64,000 nt of DNA from Buchnera aphidicola (Melanaphis sacchari) (GTDB lineage Bacteria; Pseudomonadota; Gammaproteobacteria; Enterobacterales; Enterobacteriaceae), in contig NZ_CP029161.1 of NCBI RefSeq assembly GCF_003096055.1, forward strand, positions 124,001 through 188,000, written 5' to 3'. The position numbers were made by a program, and so were the translations under genes. Below are positions 49,301-61,670 of this stretch, one piece after another; position 1 is the stretch's first letter, and the number at the start of each line of letters is the position of its first letter. Under the pieces are notes generated by a model. The model worked only from the letters and a program-made list of their open reading frames with translations, did no database searches and had not been told where the DNA came from.

Positions 49301-50209
49301 ATGTTTAACAAAAGCACTACTCATTTACGTCAATTAGAATCAGAAAGTATCTACATTTTTCGAGAAGTAATAGCTGATTTTAAAAATCCTGTTATGCTTT
49401 ATTCCCTTGGAAAAGATTCTTCTGTAATGTTACATTTAGCTAAAAAATCTTTTTATCCAGGTAGTTTACCTTTTCCTTTATTGCATATTGATACTGGATG
49501 GAAATTTAAGGAAATGTATGATTTTAGAGATTATATAGTTAAAAATTTTAAAATTGAATTAATTGTTCATTTAAATAAGAAAGGAAAAGCGCTTGGTTTA
49601 GATCCTTTTAAGGATGGTGGTTCAAAATATACTGAAATAATGAAAACTGAAGCATTAAAAGAAGCAATAAATAAATATGAATTTGATGCTGCTTTTGGAG
49701 GAGCTAGGCGAGACGAGGAAAAATCACGATCTAAAGAACGCATTTATTCGTTTCGAGATTCATTTCATCAATGGGATCCCAAAAAACAACGCCCAGAATT
49801 GTGGTGGAATTATAATGGTGAAATTAATAAGGGAGAAAATATGCGTATTTTCCCTCTTTCAAATTGGACTGAATTAGATATCTGGCAGTATATTTTTTTA
49901 GAGAATATTAAAATTGTTCCGCTGTATTTTTCTGATATCCGTCCAGTTTTAAAAAGAAATGGATCGTTACTAGTAATTAATGATGAACGTATTAATATTA
50001 GTTCAAAAGAAAAAATAACCAAAAAAATGGTAAGGTTTAGAACCTTGGGTTGCTGGCCTTTAACAAATGCAATAGAATCAACAGCAAAAACTATACCTGA
50101 TATCATTTTAGAAATGTTATCAGTTAAAACTAGTGAGCGAGTAGGTCGAACAATTGATCAAGATCAAAAAAATTCCATGGAATTTAAAAAAAGACAAGGT
50201 TATTTTTAA
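49301..50209 (+). CDS. cysD: Sulfate adenylyltransferase subunit 2
   Basis: CysD forms adenylyl sulfate from sulfate and ATP, driven by GTP hydrolysis in CysN. The PP-loop motif [14 protein letters not shown] is near residue 31, with [15 protein letters not shown] and [14 protein letters not shown] later. The length of 302 equals that of E. coli. It starts 15 bases after cysG. Confidence 0.98.
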   Translation: MFNKSTTHLRQLESESIYIFREVIADFKNPVMLYSLGKDSSVMLHLAKKSFYPGSLPFPLLHIDTGWKFKEMYDFRDYIVKNFKIELIVHLNKKGKALGLDPFKDGGSKYTEIMKTEALKEAINKYEFDAAFGGARRDEEKSRSKERIYSFRDSFHQWDPKKQRPELWWNYNGEINKGENMRIFPLSNWTELDIWQYIFLENIKIVPLYFSDIRPVLKRNGSLLVINDERINISSKEKITKKMVRFRTLGCWPLTNAIESTAKTIPDIILEMLSVKTSERVGRTIDQDQKNSMEFKKRQGYF

Positions 50210-50224
50210 AAGGCCAAATATTAA

Positions 50225-51634
50225 ATGAGTGATATTAAAAAAATTAATTCGTATAACAGTTTTAAAACTTGGTTAATTTTAAACGAAAAGAAAATTTTAT
50301 TAAAATTTTTAACATGTGGTAGTGTAGATGATGGAAAAAGTACTTTAATTGGTCGTTTATTGCATGATACAAAACAGATTTATGAAGATCAGTTATTCTC
50401 TTTAAAGAATGATAGCAGACGTCATGGAACGCAAGGACAAGAGATAGATTTAGCACTTATAGTAGACGGACTTCAATCAGAAAGAGAGCAAGGTATTACA
50501 ATTGATGTAGCATATCGTTATTTGTCTACTGATAAAAGAAAATTCATTATTGTAGACACGCCCGGTCATCAACAATATACACGCAATATGGTAACAGGAG
50601 CATCTACATGTGATCTTTCTATTTTATTAGTAGATGCAGAAAAGGGTTTGTCTGAACAAACTTATAGACATGCTTTTATTTCTGCATTGTTAGGAATTAA
50701 ATATTTAATTGTTGCTGTAAATAAAATGGATTTAGTAAAATATAAAGAAAAAATATTTTTTGAAATACAGAAAAAATTTCTTCTTTTTTCAAAAAAAATT
50801 AATAAAAATTTAAAATTTTTTTTTATTCCTATATCTGCATTAACTGGAGAAAATATTGTTTTTAAAAGTAAAAATATGCTTTGGTACCAAGGTTCAACAC
50901 TATTAAATTTTTTAGAAACGGTAGAAATTGATGATTTATCTAATTCTGAAAAAATTAGATTTTTAGTGCAGTATATCAATCGACCTAATTCAAATTTTCG
51001 AGGATATTCAGGTATTTTAGTATCTGGAAAAATGTACGTAGGGCAAAAAATTAAAATATTACCTGAAAATATTTTTTCATATATTTCTCGTATTTTAATA
51101 TTTGATAAAGATGTAAAAAAAGCAGATTCTGGAGAATCTATTACAATTGTTTTAAAAGATGAAATTGATATTTCACGCGGAGATTTTTTTGTAAATACTG
51201 ATTCCAAATTAAAACCTGTTCAAGAAGCTATTGTTGATATTGTTTGGATGGATAATAATCCTTTAAAAATAGGACAATCGTACAAAGTTAAAATATCAGG
51301 GAAAAAAACTCGTATTTATGTTAAAGAAATTTTATTTAAAATAGATGTCAATACGTTAGTTAAGGAAGAAACTAATATTCTTATGTTGAATAATATTGGA
51401 AGAATAAAAATTTTATTTACTGAACCAATGATTTTTGATGATTATATTAAAAATAAAGTAACAGGTAATTTAATTTTTATTGATTTCCTACAAAATACTA
51501 CTGTAGCCGCTGGAATGATCAAAAAGTCTGTAAAAAATAAAGAAAGCAATGTTTATAATACAAAAAAAGATTTTGAATCAGATTTATATAATTTAATTGT
51601 AAAATATTTCCCACATTGGAATATAAAAAGATAG
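50225..51634 (+). CDS. cysN: Sulfate adenylyltransferase subunit 1 (GTPase)
   Basis: CysN is an EF-Tu-like GTPase that activates CysD. G1 is GSVDDGKSTLIGRLLHD near residue 33, G3 is DTPGHQQYTRNM near 110, and G4 is NKMDL near 166. Beta-barrel domains follow with NFRGYSG. The length is 469 against 475. It is 15 bases after cysD and 17 bases before the chosen cysC start. Confidence 0.97.
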   Translation: MSDIKKINSYNSFKTWLILNEKKILLKFLTCGSVDDGKSTLIGRLLHDTKQIYEDQLFSLKNDSRRHGTQGQEIDLALIVDGLQSEREQGITIDVAYRYLSTDKRKFIIVDTPGHQQYTRNMVTGASTCDLSILLVDAEKGLSEQTYRHAFISALLGIKYLIVAVNKMDLVKYKEKIFFEIQKKFLLFSKKINKNLKFFFIPISALTGENIVFKSKNMLWYQGSTLLNFLETVEIDDLSNSEKIRFLVQYINRPNSNFRGYSGILVSGKMYVGQKIKILPENIFSYISRILIFDKDVKKADSGESITIVLKDEIDISRGDFFVNTDSKLKPVQEAIVDIVWMDNNPLKIGQSYKVKISGKKTRIYVKEILFKIDVNTLVKEETNILMLNNIGRIKILFTEPMIFDDYIKNKVTGNLIFIDFLQNTTVAAGMIKKSVKNKESNVYNTKKDFESDLYNLIVKYFPHWNIKR

Positions 51635-51651
51635 ATAAGGTTTTATTTAAA

Positions 51652-52272
51652 ATGAATAATATTTTAAAAAAAAATATTGTTTGGCATAATAGCTCTATAA
51701 CACGTTCTATGCGTGAGAAAAGAAATGGTCATAAAGCAATAGTAATTTGGTTTACGGGATTATCGGGATCTGGAAAATCCAGCATTTCTAATTATTTAGA
51801 AGAGATTCTTTTTAAGAATAATATTCATACTTGCTTACTAGATGGAGATAATATTAGATTTGGTTTATCCTCTAATTTAGGATTTGATATTTTAGAGCGA
51901 GATGAGAATATCAGACGTATTGGAGAAGTAGCTAAATTAATGATAAATATAGGAATGATAGTCTTAATATCGGTAATTTCTCCGTATAAAAAACAACGAT
52001 TTTCTATTTTAGAAATGTTAGGAAAAAAAAATTTTTTAGAAATATTTGTTAATACTCCTATTGAAGTTTGTAAACAACGAGACCCTAAAAAATTATATAA
52101 AAAATCTCTTTTAGGTAAAATATCAAATTTCACTGGTATTAATTCTATATATGAGGTTCCAGAAAATCCAGATCTTGTTTTAGATGGAACGATGCCATTA
52201 AAAAATAATGCAAAAAAAATAATTAAAATTTTATATAGAAATAATATTATATCTTTTTTGAATATAAATTAA
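51652..52272 (+). CDS. cysC: Adenylylsulfate kinase
   Basis: CysC phosphorylates APS to PAPS, the substrate of CysH. The P-loop FTGLSGSGKSS is near residue 34, DGDNIRFGL near 62, and the catalytic-site Ser in VISPYKKQR near 110; FTGINSIYEVPENPD is near the end. I chose ATG 51652 (206 residues; E. coli 201) because the upstream TTG 51616 would overlap cysN and adds non-homologous residues. A GATAAGG lies 11 bases upstream. Confidence 0.95.
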   Translation: MNNILKKNIVWHNSSITRSMREKRNGHKAIVIWFTGLSGSGKSSISNYLEEILFKNNIHTCLLDGDNIRFGLSSNLGFDILERDENIRRIGEVAKLMINIGMIVLISVISPYKKQRFSILEMLGKKNFLEIFVNTPIEVCKQRDPKKLYKKSLLGKISNFTGINSIYEVPENPDLVLDGTMPLKNNAKKIIKILYRNNIISFLNIN

Positions 52273-52310
52273 ATGTCTTTATTTTAAATAAAAACTATTT
52301 AGAGTGATGT

Positions 52311-52535
52311 ATGAAAATATTAAAAATATTTCTATTTTTTTTATTGTTTTTATTGCAGTATTCTCTTTGGATTGGAAAAAATGGTATTTTAGAATATATC
52401 AGTATTTATAAAAAAATTATTATTCAAAAAAAAAAAAATAAAGAAATTGAAGAAAAAAATAATCAACTAATCTTAGAAATTCAACGCTTAAATGATAAAA
52501 TTAAAAATTGTAAAGATAAATCTTGCATTCATTAA
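52311..52535 (+). CDS. ftsB: Cell division protein FtsB, C-terminally short
   Basis: FtsB is a small inner-membrane divisome protein that pairs with FtsL and docks to FtsQ. One N-terminal membrane segment is followed by QYSLWIGKNGI, the family signature, and a Lys/Glu-rich coiled coil. It ends at residue 74, while E. coli FtsB has 103. The missing C-terminus includes the region that contacts FtsQ, and no homologous frame was found after the stop. It keeps its E. coli place before ispD. Confidence 0.88.
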   Translation: MKILKIFLFFLLFLLQYSLWIGKNGILEYISIYKKIIIQKKKNKEIEEKNNQLILEIQRLNDKIKNCKDKSCIH

Positions 52536-52570
52536 AATTTTTTTTAAGTAACCCTTTTATTAGATAAACA

Positions 52571-53281
52571 ATGAGGTTAATTCATTCATTGAAATTAAAT
52601 ACTATAGCAATAGTACCGGCTGCAGGAATAGGAAGAAGAATGCTATTAAATTTTCCTAAGCAATATATAAAAATTAGAAATAAAACAATTATTGAATATA
52701 CACTAGAAACTTTATTATCACATCCTAATATTACTCGCATTATTGTAAGTGTGCATCAAGAAGACATTTTTTTTCATAAATTGCCTATATCATCGCATTT
52801 TCGTGTTTTATCAGTAATTGGTGGACAAAAAAGAATAGATTCTGTTCTATCTGGATTAGCTATTGCAAAAGAAGTAGATTGGATTATGATTCATGACGCA
52901 GTACGTCCTTGTTTGACTTATAAAGATTTAGATAAATTAATTGATTTAGCTCAAAAAAATAAATTTGGCGGAATTTTAGCTAGACCTTTATATGACACTA
53001 TTAAATATGTTTCTAAAAAAAACAAGAAAGTACTTTATACACTACCTCGAAAAAATTTGTGGCGTGCTTTAACTCCGCAACTATTTCCAATAGATTTATT
53101 ACGATTTTGTTTACAAAAAATTATTAAAGACAAAGTAGATATAACAGATGAATCATCAGCATTAGAGTATTGTGGATATAGCCCTTTAATAATCATGGGA
53201 GGTGAAGAAAATATTAAAGTAACTTCTCCCGAAGATATTTTTTTTGTAGAATATTATCTCAAAAAATTATTTAATACTTAA
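52571..53281 (+). CDS. ispD: 2-C-methyl-D-erythritol 4-phosphate cytidylyltransferase
   Basis: IspD transfers CMP to methylerythritol phosphate in the MEP pathway. The N-terminal CTP loop [10 protein letters not shown] is near residue 16, and [11 protein letters not shown] near 104, with [11 protein letters not shown] near 157 and [11 protein letters not shown] near 194. The length of 236 is the same as in E. coli. It pairs with ispF, 16 bases downstream. Confidence 0.97.
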   Translation: MRLIHSLKLNTIAIVPAAGIGRRMLLNFPKQYIKIRNKTIIEYTLETLLSHPNITRIIVSVHQEDIFFHKLPISSHFRVLSVIGGQKRIDSVLSGLAIAKEVDWIMIHDAVRPCLTYKDLDKLIDLAQKNKFGGILARPLYDTIKYVSKKNKKVLYTLPRKNLWRALTPQLFPIDLLRFCLQKIIKDKVDITDESSALEYCGYSPLIIMGGEENIKVTSPEDIFFVEYYLKKLFNT

Positions 53282-53297
53282 CAGAGATATATTAGTA

Positions 53298-53771
53298 ATG
53301 AAAATTGGATACGGTTTTGATATTCATGCTTTTGGCGATGTAAAGCCTTTAATCATTGGAGGCGTTCAAATTCCACATCATCAAGGATTAATTGCTCATT
53401 CAAATGGTGATGTATTAGTTCATTCATTAATAGATGCATTATTAGGTGCTATGGCTATGGGTGATATAGGAACTTTTTTCCCTAGCAGCAATGAAATATA
53501 TAAAAATATTGACAGCAGAGTTTTATTAAAAAATGTTTGGAAGATGATTCATGAAAAAAATTATTTTATATCTAATATTGATATTACAGTAATTGTTGAA
53601 ACACCTAAACTTTCATCTCATATTTTTAATATGAGATCTAATATTGCATTAGATCTTAATACTAAAGTAGATAAAATTAGTATTAAAGCCACAACTTCTA
53701 AAATGATAGGTTCTATTGGCAGAAGAGAAGGTATAGCGTGTCATTCAATTGTGATGCTTTTAGAATTTTGA
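53298..53771 (+). CDS. ispF: 2-C-methyl-D-erythritol 2,4-cyclodiphosphate synthase
   Basis: IspF closes the cyclodiphosphate in the MEP pathway. Zinc ligands lie in GFDIHAFG near residue 10 and [10 protein letters not shown] near 43; the loop GDIGTFFPS and the C-terminal [17 protein letters not shown] fit. The length is 157 against 159. In E. coli truD, surE, pcm, nlpD and rpoS follow; here the next gene is queD, so those are deleted. Confidence 0.97.
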   Translation: MKIGYGFDIHAFGDVKPLIIGGVQIPHHQGLIAHSNGDVLVHSLIDALLGAMAMGDIGTFFPSSNEIYKNIDSRVLLKNVWKMIHEKNYFISNIDITVIVETPKLSSHIFNMRSNIALDLNTKVDKISIKATTSKMIGSIGRREGIACHSIVMLLEF

Positions 53772-53891
53772 GCGCTTTTTCTAGGAATTTTTTGTATAAA
53801 TTTTTAATAGTTAGTTATTAACTAATATACATTTAATTATATACAATATTTTATAAAAAATTTTTTCTATTTTTTTTAAAGGATCGATATC

Positions 53892-54263
53892 ATGCAAGAT
53901 ATAAAAACTATTATTTTTAAAGATTTTCAATTTGAAGCTGCACATTACTTGCCGTTTGTTTCGAAAACACATAAGTGCAGACGATTACACGGTCATTCAT
54001 TTTTTGTACGATTAGAAATTGAAAATATAATTGATAAAAAAACTGGTTGGATAATGGATTATTCGCATATTAAATTAGCTTTTAAACCTATTTATAAGCA
54101 ACTTGATCATTATTTGTTAAATGATATACCTGGTCTAGAAAATCCTACAACTGAAGTTTTAGCACGTTGGATTTGGGTTCGTTTAAAACCAAATTTACCT
54201 TTTTTAAAAACTATTATCGTTAAAGAAACTTGTACTTCCGGATGTATTTATCAGGGTTTTTAA
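53892..54263 (+). CDS. queD: 6-carboxy-5,6,7,8-tetrahydropterin synthase
   Basis: QueD converts dihydroneopterin triphosphate to carboxytetrahydropterin, the second step towards preQ0 and queuosine. The zinc His are in FEAAHYLP and RLHGHSF, the catalytic Cys in THKCRRLHG, and [21 protein letters not shown] plus [11 protein letters not shown] follow. The length is 123 (121 in E. coli). It converges with queE, with only about ten bases between the stops. Confidence 0.96.
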   Translation: MQDIKTIIFKDFQFEAAHYLPFVSKTHKCRRLHGHSFFVRLEIENIIDKKTGWIMDYSHIKLAFKPIYKQLDHYLLNDIPGLENPTTEVLARWIWVRLKPNLPFLKTIIVKETCTSGCIYQGF

Positions 54264-54273
54264 AATTCATTTT

Positions 54274-54945
54274 TTACCTTATTTGAAGATATTTATGTAT
54301 TTGTATGGAAAGTCTCCAATTTTTTTCCGTACATTTTTTTATACATATTGCTAATGCTTTTTCATTTTGACTGATTGGTTGTAAAAAAATAAGATTATTT
54401 TTTCTTTTTTTTATCATATGCAAAATTTTTTTTAAATATAAAAAGTCTTGTTCGATTAAAATAGGAAATTTTATTTCGTTAGCACGCAATATTGAAGATT
54501 TTAACGTAGTTTTTTTTTGTTTAGGAGAAAGTGTAACCCAAGTATTTAATGAACATTCAATTAGTTCTGTACCACTAGTTTCTATTTGACAAAAGTATCC
54601 TTTTTCTTCAAGAAGTGTAGTTATATCTAACAAATTATACATACACGGCTCTCCTCCTGTAATAACAATGTGTTTGGCTGTCCATTTTAACTGTTTTATT
54701 ATTAGAATAATATTTTGAGTTGTCATGTAACTCCATTTTTTATTTGATTTTTCTTTTTTAATTATTTCTTCATTAAGAATTTGGTTTTCATAAGAATTTT
54801 TCCATGTATATTTAGTATCGCACCATTCGCACGCTACTTTGCATCCTTGTAATCGAATAAAAATTGCAGGTGTTCCAATATAATAACCTTCACCTTGAAT
54901 GGTTTGAAAAATTTCATTTACAGGGTATTTCATAATTTTACTCAT
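54274..54945 (-). CDS. queE: 7-carboxy-7-deazaguanine synthase
   Basis: QueE is a radical-SAM enzyme that turns the QueD product into 7-carboxy-7-deazaguanine. The cluster motif GCKVACEWCDTKYTW near residue 35 has the CxxxCxxC spacing. GEGYYIGTPAIFIRLQ precedes it, and HIVITGGEPC follows near 93. The length is 223 from ATG 54945; a second ATG at 54933 aligns best with E. coli (MKYPVNEIFQ) and may be the real start. It keeps its place after eno, as in E. coli. Confidence 0.95.
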   Translation of the reverse strand: MSKIMKYPVNEIFQTIQGEGYYIGTPAIFIRLQGCKVACEWCDTKYTWKNSYENQILNEEIIKKEKSNKKWSYMTTQNIILIIKQLKWTAKHIVITGGEPCMYNLLDITTLLEEKGYFCQIETSGTELIECSLNTWVTLSPKQKKTTLKSSILRANEIKFPILIEQDFLYLKKILHMIKKRKNNLIFLQPISQNEKALAICIKKCTEKNWRLSIQIHKYLQIR

Positions 54946-54963
54946 TAATAAATTTTTTTAATG

Positions 54964-54998
54964 AAGAAACAGGTATATTTTTACAATACCTGATTCTT
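54964..54998 (-). terminator. Hairpin between eno and queE
   Basis: Arms 54964-54976 and 54986-54998 form a 13-base stem with one mismatch and a 9-base loop. It lies just after the eno stop on the minus strand, before queE, and should end or reduce pyrG-eno transcription. The U run after it is poor. Confidence 0.55.
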
Positions 54999-55018
54999 TA
55001 TAAAGATATTTGTTTATT

Positions 55019-58064
<3,046 letters not shown>

Positions 58065-58113
58065 TTAAACATTAAATTTTTTACCAATATGTAAATAAAA
58101 AAATCATAATTTA

Positions 58114-59802
58114 TTATGAATAGTTTTTTATATTTGAAGAATCTTTTAAACGAACTGTTTGATTAAATATCAAATGGTTTTTCTTTGAATCAATTTGATC
58201 AATACAAAAATAACCAATTCTTTCAAATTGAAAAAATAAGTTAGCAATATTATTTCCTATTTTGTTTTTTATTTTTTGAGCAATATTTATTTCAATAAAA
58301 CCTTTTTTTATTATTAATGAATCAGGATTTAGAAAAGATAAAAAGTTTTCTTCTTGTTCAGGATTTTTTATATTAAATAATGAATTATATATTCTAAATT
58401 CTGCTGGGAATGAATGTTTTAATGAAATCCAGTGTATTACTGAAGGATTTTTTTTATTGCTTGGTTTTTTTCCTAATGTATTTAAATCACAAAAACATAC
58501 TAAAGAAATAATATTTCCATTTTTATCTTTTTTTATTTTTTCTGCTTTTATTATGTATGAATATCGAAGACGAATTTCATGTCCAATTTTTAATCTTTTA
58601 TATTTTTTATCGTATTTTTCTTTAAAATCTTTTCGTTCAATATATATAGTATTAGTAAAAAAAATTTCATGAGTACCTAAACTAGGATCATTTGGATGAT
58701 TTGGGACAATAAGTTTCTTTACATAATTATCATCTATATTGTATAAAAATATTTTAATTGGATCTAGTACAGCCATTGTGCGCACAGATTTTTTATTTAA
58801 TTCATTTCTGATACAATATTCTAACATAGAAAATTCTATTAAATTATTTTGTTTAGTAACGCCGATTTTTTTGCAAAACGTACGAATAGATGATGCTGTA
58901 TATCCTCTTCTTCTCAAACCAGAAATAGTTTGTATTCTCGGATCATTCCATCCATTAATAATTTTTTTATCAATTAATATTGAAATTTTTCTTTTAGATA
59001 AAATAGAAAATTCTAAGTTTAATCTAGAAAATTCATATTGTTTCGGATAATGTGAAATGCTAGTATTTTTTAAAATCCAATTATATATTTTTTTATTATC
59101 TTGAAATTCTAATGTGCAAAAAGAATGTGTGATTTTTTCAATAGCATCAGAAAGGCAATGTGCAAAATCATACGTAGGATATATACACCATTTTTTTTTC
59201 GTTTGATGGTGCTCTTTAAAAATAATACGATATAAAACAGGATCTCTCATAATAATATAAGAAGATTGCATATTAATTTTAGCTCTTAAACATGCTTCTC
59301 CTTCACGGAAAAATCCTTTTTTCATTTTTTTAAATAGTTTTAAATTTTCTGAGATACTTCTATTTCTATAAGGACTATTTTTTCCTGGTTTTTTTAAAGT
59401 TCCCCTATATTCTTTAATTTCTTCTTTTGTAAGTTCATCGACATAAGCTAAGTTTTTTTTAATTAATTCTTTAGCATATTTATACAATATTAAAAAATGT
59501 TCTGAAGAATAGTGAATATTTCCATCCCATTTGTAACCCAGCCATTTTATATCGCGTTGAATAGATTTAATATATTGAGCATTTTCTTTAACTGGGTTTG
59601 TATCGTCGAAACGAAGATTGCAATATCCATTGTATAATTTTGCTATTTCAAAATTTAAGCATATTGATTTAGCATGTCCAATATGAAGATATCCATTAGG
59701 TTCTGGCGGAAAACGTGTACGCAATAATAAATTTTTATTTTTTTTAAGGTCTTTATTAATAATATTATGAAGAAAATTATTGCTATTGTTTTTTATATTC
59801 AT
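58114..59802 (-). CDS. glnS: Glutaminyl-tRNA synthetase
   Basis: This class I synthetase charges tRNA-Gln. The HIGH signature is in PPEPNGYLHIGHAKSI near residue 35, and LSKRK (the KMSKS equivalent) is near 277. NLRFDDTNP, CIYPTYDFAHCLSDAIE and HSFCTLEFQDN are conserved. The length is 562 against 554. Its tRNA-Gln(TTG) substrate is encoded about 360 bases away on the other strand, as in E. coli, where the metT-leuW-glnU tRNA cluster is near glnS. Confidence 0.97.
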   Translation of the reverse strand: MNIKNNSNNFLHNIINKDLKKNKNLLLRTRFPPEPNGYLHIGHAKSICLNFEIAKLYNGYCNLRFDDTNPVKENAQYIKSIQRDIKWLGYKWDGNIHYSSEHFLILYKYAKELIKKNLAYVDELTKEEIKEYRGTLKKPGKNSPYRNRSISENLKLFKKMKKGFFREGEACLRAKINMQSSYIIMRDPVLYRIIFKEHHQTKKKWCIYPTYDFAHCLSDAIEKITHSFCTLEFQDNKKIYNWILKNTSISHYPKQYEFSRLNLEFSILSKRKISILIDKKIINGWNDPRIQTISGLRRRGYTASSIRTFCKKIGVTKQNNLIEFSMLEYCIRNELNKKSVRTMAVLDPIKIFLYNIDDNYVKKLIVPNHPNDPSLGTHEIFFTNTIYIERKDFKEKYDKKYKRLKIGHEIRLRYSYIIKAEKIKKDKNGNIISLVCFCDLNTLGKKPSNKKNPSVIHWISLKHSFPAEFRIYNSLFNIKNPEQEENFLSFLNPDSLIIKKGFIEINIAQKIKNKIGNNIANLFFQFERIGYFCIDQIDSKKNHLIFNQTVRLKDSSNIKNYS

Positions 59803-59884
59803 TTTTTTCCTAAAATAATTTTTTTAAAGGGTTAATAATTTATAAAAAGTATTTTATTTTCAATTTGATTATTTTTAATAATTA

Positions 59885-59913
59885 TTGATTATTTTGTTTT
59901 TATATTATAAAAT
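59885..59913 (+). promoter_or_regulatory. Candidate promoter of the tRNA cluster
   Basis: TTGATT (59885-59890) and TAAAAT (59908-59913) are 17 bases apart and about 50 bases before the first tRNA. The match is only fair, and the region is AT-rich. Confidence 0.35.
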
Positions 59914-59961
59914 AAAAAAATATTTAATTTATATATTTTTAAAAAATAATAATTTATTTTA

Positions 59962-60035
59962 GGCTACGTAGCTCAGATGGTTAGAGCACAGCACTCATAA
60001 CGCTGGGGTCATGGGTTCAATTCCCATCGTAGCCA
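59962..60035 (+). tRNA. metT: Elongator tRNA-Met (CAT)
   Basis: The acceptor stem GGCTACG pairs with CGTAGCC. The sequence resembles E. coli metT and not tRNA-Ile2. The anticodon CAT is at 59996-59998. The pair closing the anticodon loop is A-C (59993 with 60001), where E. coli has A-U. The 3' CCA is not encoded: ACTA follows the acceptor stem, so CCA must be added enzymatically. The symbol is by analogy with the E. coli cluster. Confidence 0.95.
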
Positions 60036-60045
60036 CTATTTTTAA

Positions 60046-60127
60046 GCGGGAGTGGCGAAATTGGTAGACGCACCAGATTTAGGTTCTGGCGCCGTAAGGT
60101 GTGCGAGTTCAAATCTCGCCTCCCGTA
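60046..60127 (+). tRNA. leuW: tRNA-Leu (TAG)
   Basis: A type II tRNA with a long variable arm, nearly identical to E. coli leuW. The anticodon TAG is at 60080-60082. The acceptor ends with a G-U pair (60046 with 60126), and CCA is not encoded; TTTT follows the discriminator A. It is the second gene of the cluster. Confidence 0.95.
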
Positions 60128-60162
60128 TTTTGAAAAATTCTTCCTTAATTTAAGTAATTTTA

Positions 60163-60237
60163 TGGGGTATAGCCAAGTGGTTAAGGCACCGGTTTTTGAT
60201 ACCGGCATCCCTGGTTCGAATCCAGGTACCCCAGCCA
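60163..60237 (+). tRNA. glnU: tRNA-Gln (TTG)
   Basis: The acceptor stem TGGGGTA pairs with TACCCCA. The anticodon TTG is at 60196-60198, and CCA is encoded at 60235-60237. It matches the E. coli glnU family and is the substrate of GlnS and of TusA-dependent U34 thiolation. The cluster Met-Leu-Gln keeps the start of the E. coli metT-leuW-glnU operon. Confidence 0.97.
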
Positions 60238-60369
60238 TTCTAACATGATCCAGTTCTAATTAATTTCTATTAAAAAATTAAAATTATTTTAATAAATATA
60301 TTATTATTTTTTAGATTGAAATTAAAATCTATTATTTTTCTATTTTAGAGTAGAATGAGATTTTATATC

Positions 60370-61029
60370 ATGAATCTAAACGAATACAAAAAAAAAGCAG
60401 CATGGGCTGCATTAAACTATATTCATCCTGGAACTGTAATTGGAATTGGTACAGGAAGTACAGTATTTTATTTTATTGAAGCATTAAGTACTATAAAAAA
60501 TATAATATCTGGCGCTGTTTCTAGTTCAAATGCTTCTACTGTACTATTAATTAAAAATGGAATAAAAGTACTAAATTTAAAAAAATTTGATCAATTAGAA
60601 GTGTATGTTGATAGCGCCGATGAAATTAATAATAATATGCAAATGATTAAAGGTGGTGGAGCAGCTCTTACTAAAGAAAAAATTATTGCAGCTATGTCAA
60701 AAAAATTTATTTGCATTATTGATAAATCAAAAAAAGTAGAATTTTTAGGTTCTTTTCCATTGCCAATTGAAATTATTCCGATAGCTTTTTCTTATATATC
60801 TAAAGAGATAATTAAGATAGGTGGTACACCTAAGTTAAGAAAAAACGTTGTGACAGATAATGGTAATATAATTATAGATATATATAACTTAAATATAAAA
60901 AATCCTATATCTATGGAGAAAAAAATTAATTCTCTACCTGGTGTAGTTACTGTAGGATTATTTGCTGAAAGAGGCGCAGACATTGTTTTAGTAGGAGATA
61001 AAAAAGGGGTAAAGATTTTAAAAAAATAA
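60370..61029 (+). CDS. rpiA: Ribose-5-phosphate isomerase A
   Basis: RpiA interconverts ribulose and ribose 5-phosphate. Conserved motifs are GIGTGSTVFYFIEAL near residue 25, VDSADEIN near 80, KGGGAALTKEKI near 94 and VTDNGNIIID near 164. I chose ATG 60370, which gives 219 residues, as in E. coli, with an exact N-terminal alignment. An ATG at 60355 is in frame and would add five residues. In E. coli serA is a neighbour; here fau follows. Confidence 0.95.
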   Translation: MNLNEYKKKAAWAALNYIHPGTVIGIGTGSTVFYFIEALSTIKNIISGAVSSSNASTVLLIKNGIKVLNLKKFDQLEVYVDSADEINNNMQMIKGGGAALTKEKIIAAMSKKFICIIDKSKKVEFLGSFPLPIEIIPIAFSYISKEIIKIGGTPKLRKNVVTDNGNIIIDIYNLNIKNPISMEKKINSLPGVVTVGLFAERGADIVLVGDKKGVKILKK

Positions 61030-61070
61030 GTTTTTTTCAATATGAATTAATTTTAGGTTAAAATAAATAT

Positions 61071-61670
61071 ATGAAAAAAATACTACAAAGCCGTAAAAAA
61101 ATTAGATCTGATATACGTATTCTTAGAAGATCATTAAGTTTTTTTGAAAAAATCAATGCAGCAAACAAAATTGTTCAGACATCGTGGGATTTTAAAATTT
61201 TTCACATAGCTAAAAATATTGGTTGCTTTTTATCATTTGATAGTGAAATTGATACATATCCATTAATTAAAAAATTGTGGTTAAATAAAAAAAATGTATT
61301 CGTTCCTGTTATACGTTCCTTTTCTAAAAAAAAAATATTTTTTGTCCCATTTACTTCACAATCTATTTTACATCCTAACAAATATAATATATTAGAGCCT
61401 TATTTTGATGATAAAGATATTATTTCAGAATTATATTTAGACATAGTAATCGTCCCCTTAGTAGGATTTGATCTAAAAGGATTTCGATTAGGAATGGGAG
61501 GAGGTTTTTATGACAATTTTTTAAGAAATTGGAAATTAAAAAAAATTATCCCAATAGGTTATGCATATGATTTTCAATTAATTAAATCTTATATGATTGA
61601 AGAAAGTTGGGATATTTCATTGCCAATTGTTTTAACACCTAAAAAAATATATTTTTTTAGTAAATTTTAA
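61071..61670 (+). CDS. fau: 5-formyltetrahydrofolate cyclo-ligase
   Basis: The enzyme (also ygfA) converts 5-formyltetrahydrofolate to methenyl-tetrahydrofolate with ATP and so protects folate pools used by ThyA and YgfZ. The signature [13 protein letters not shown] is near residue 140, with [16 protein letters not shown] and [11 protein letters not shown]. The length is 199, slightly long for the family. Its stop overlaps the convergent rsmE stop by four bases. The 6S RNA gene that precedes ygfA in E. coli does not fit in the 41-base gap. Confidence 0.93.
   Translation: MKKILQSRKKIRSDIRILRRSLSFFEKINAANKIVQTSWDFKIFHIAKNIGCFLSFDSEIDTYPLIKKLWLNKKNVFVPVIRSFSKKKIFFVPFTSQSILHPNKYNILEPYFDDKDIISELYLDIVIVPLVGFDLKGFRLGMGGGFYDNFLRNWKLKKIIPIGYAYDFQLIKSYMIEESWDISLPIVLTPKKIYFFSKF

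Noticed and set aside
59962-60035. CAT tRNA as tRNA-Ile2 (lysidine type)
   Set aside because: The acceptor stem GGCTACG and overall sequence match elongator tRNA-Met; E. coli Ile2 has GGCCCCT.
60017-60238. Open frame of 73 codons on the minus strand across the tRNA cluster
   Set aside because: It is the antisense of the tRNA genes and gives the typical spurious peptide found opposite tRNAs.
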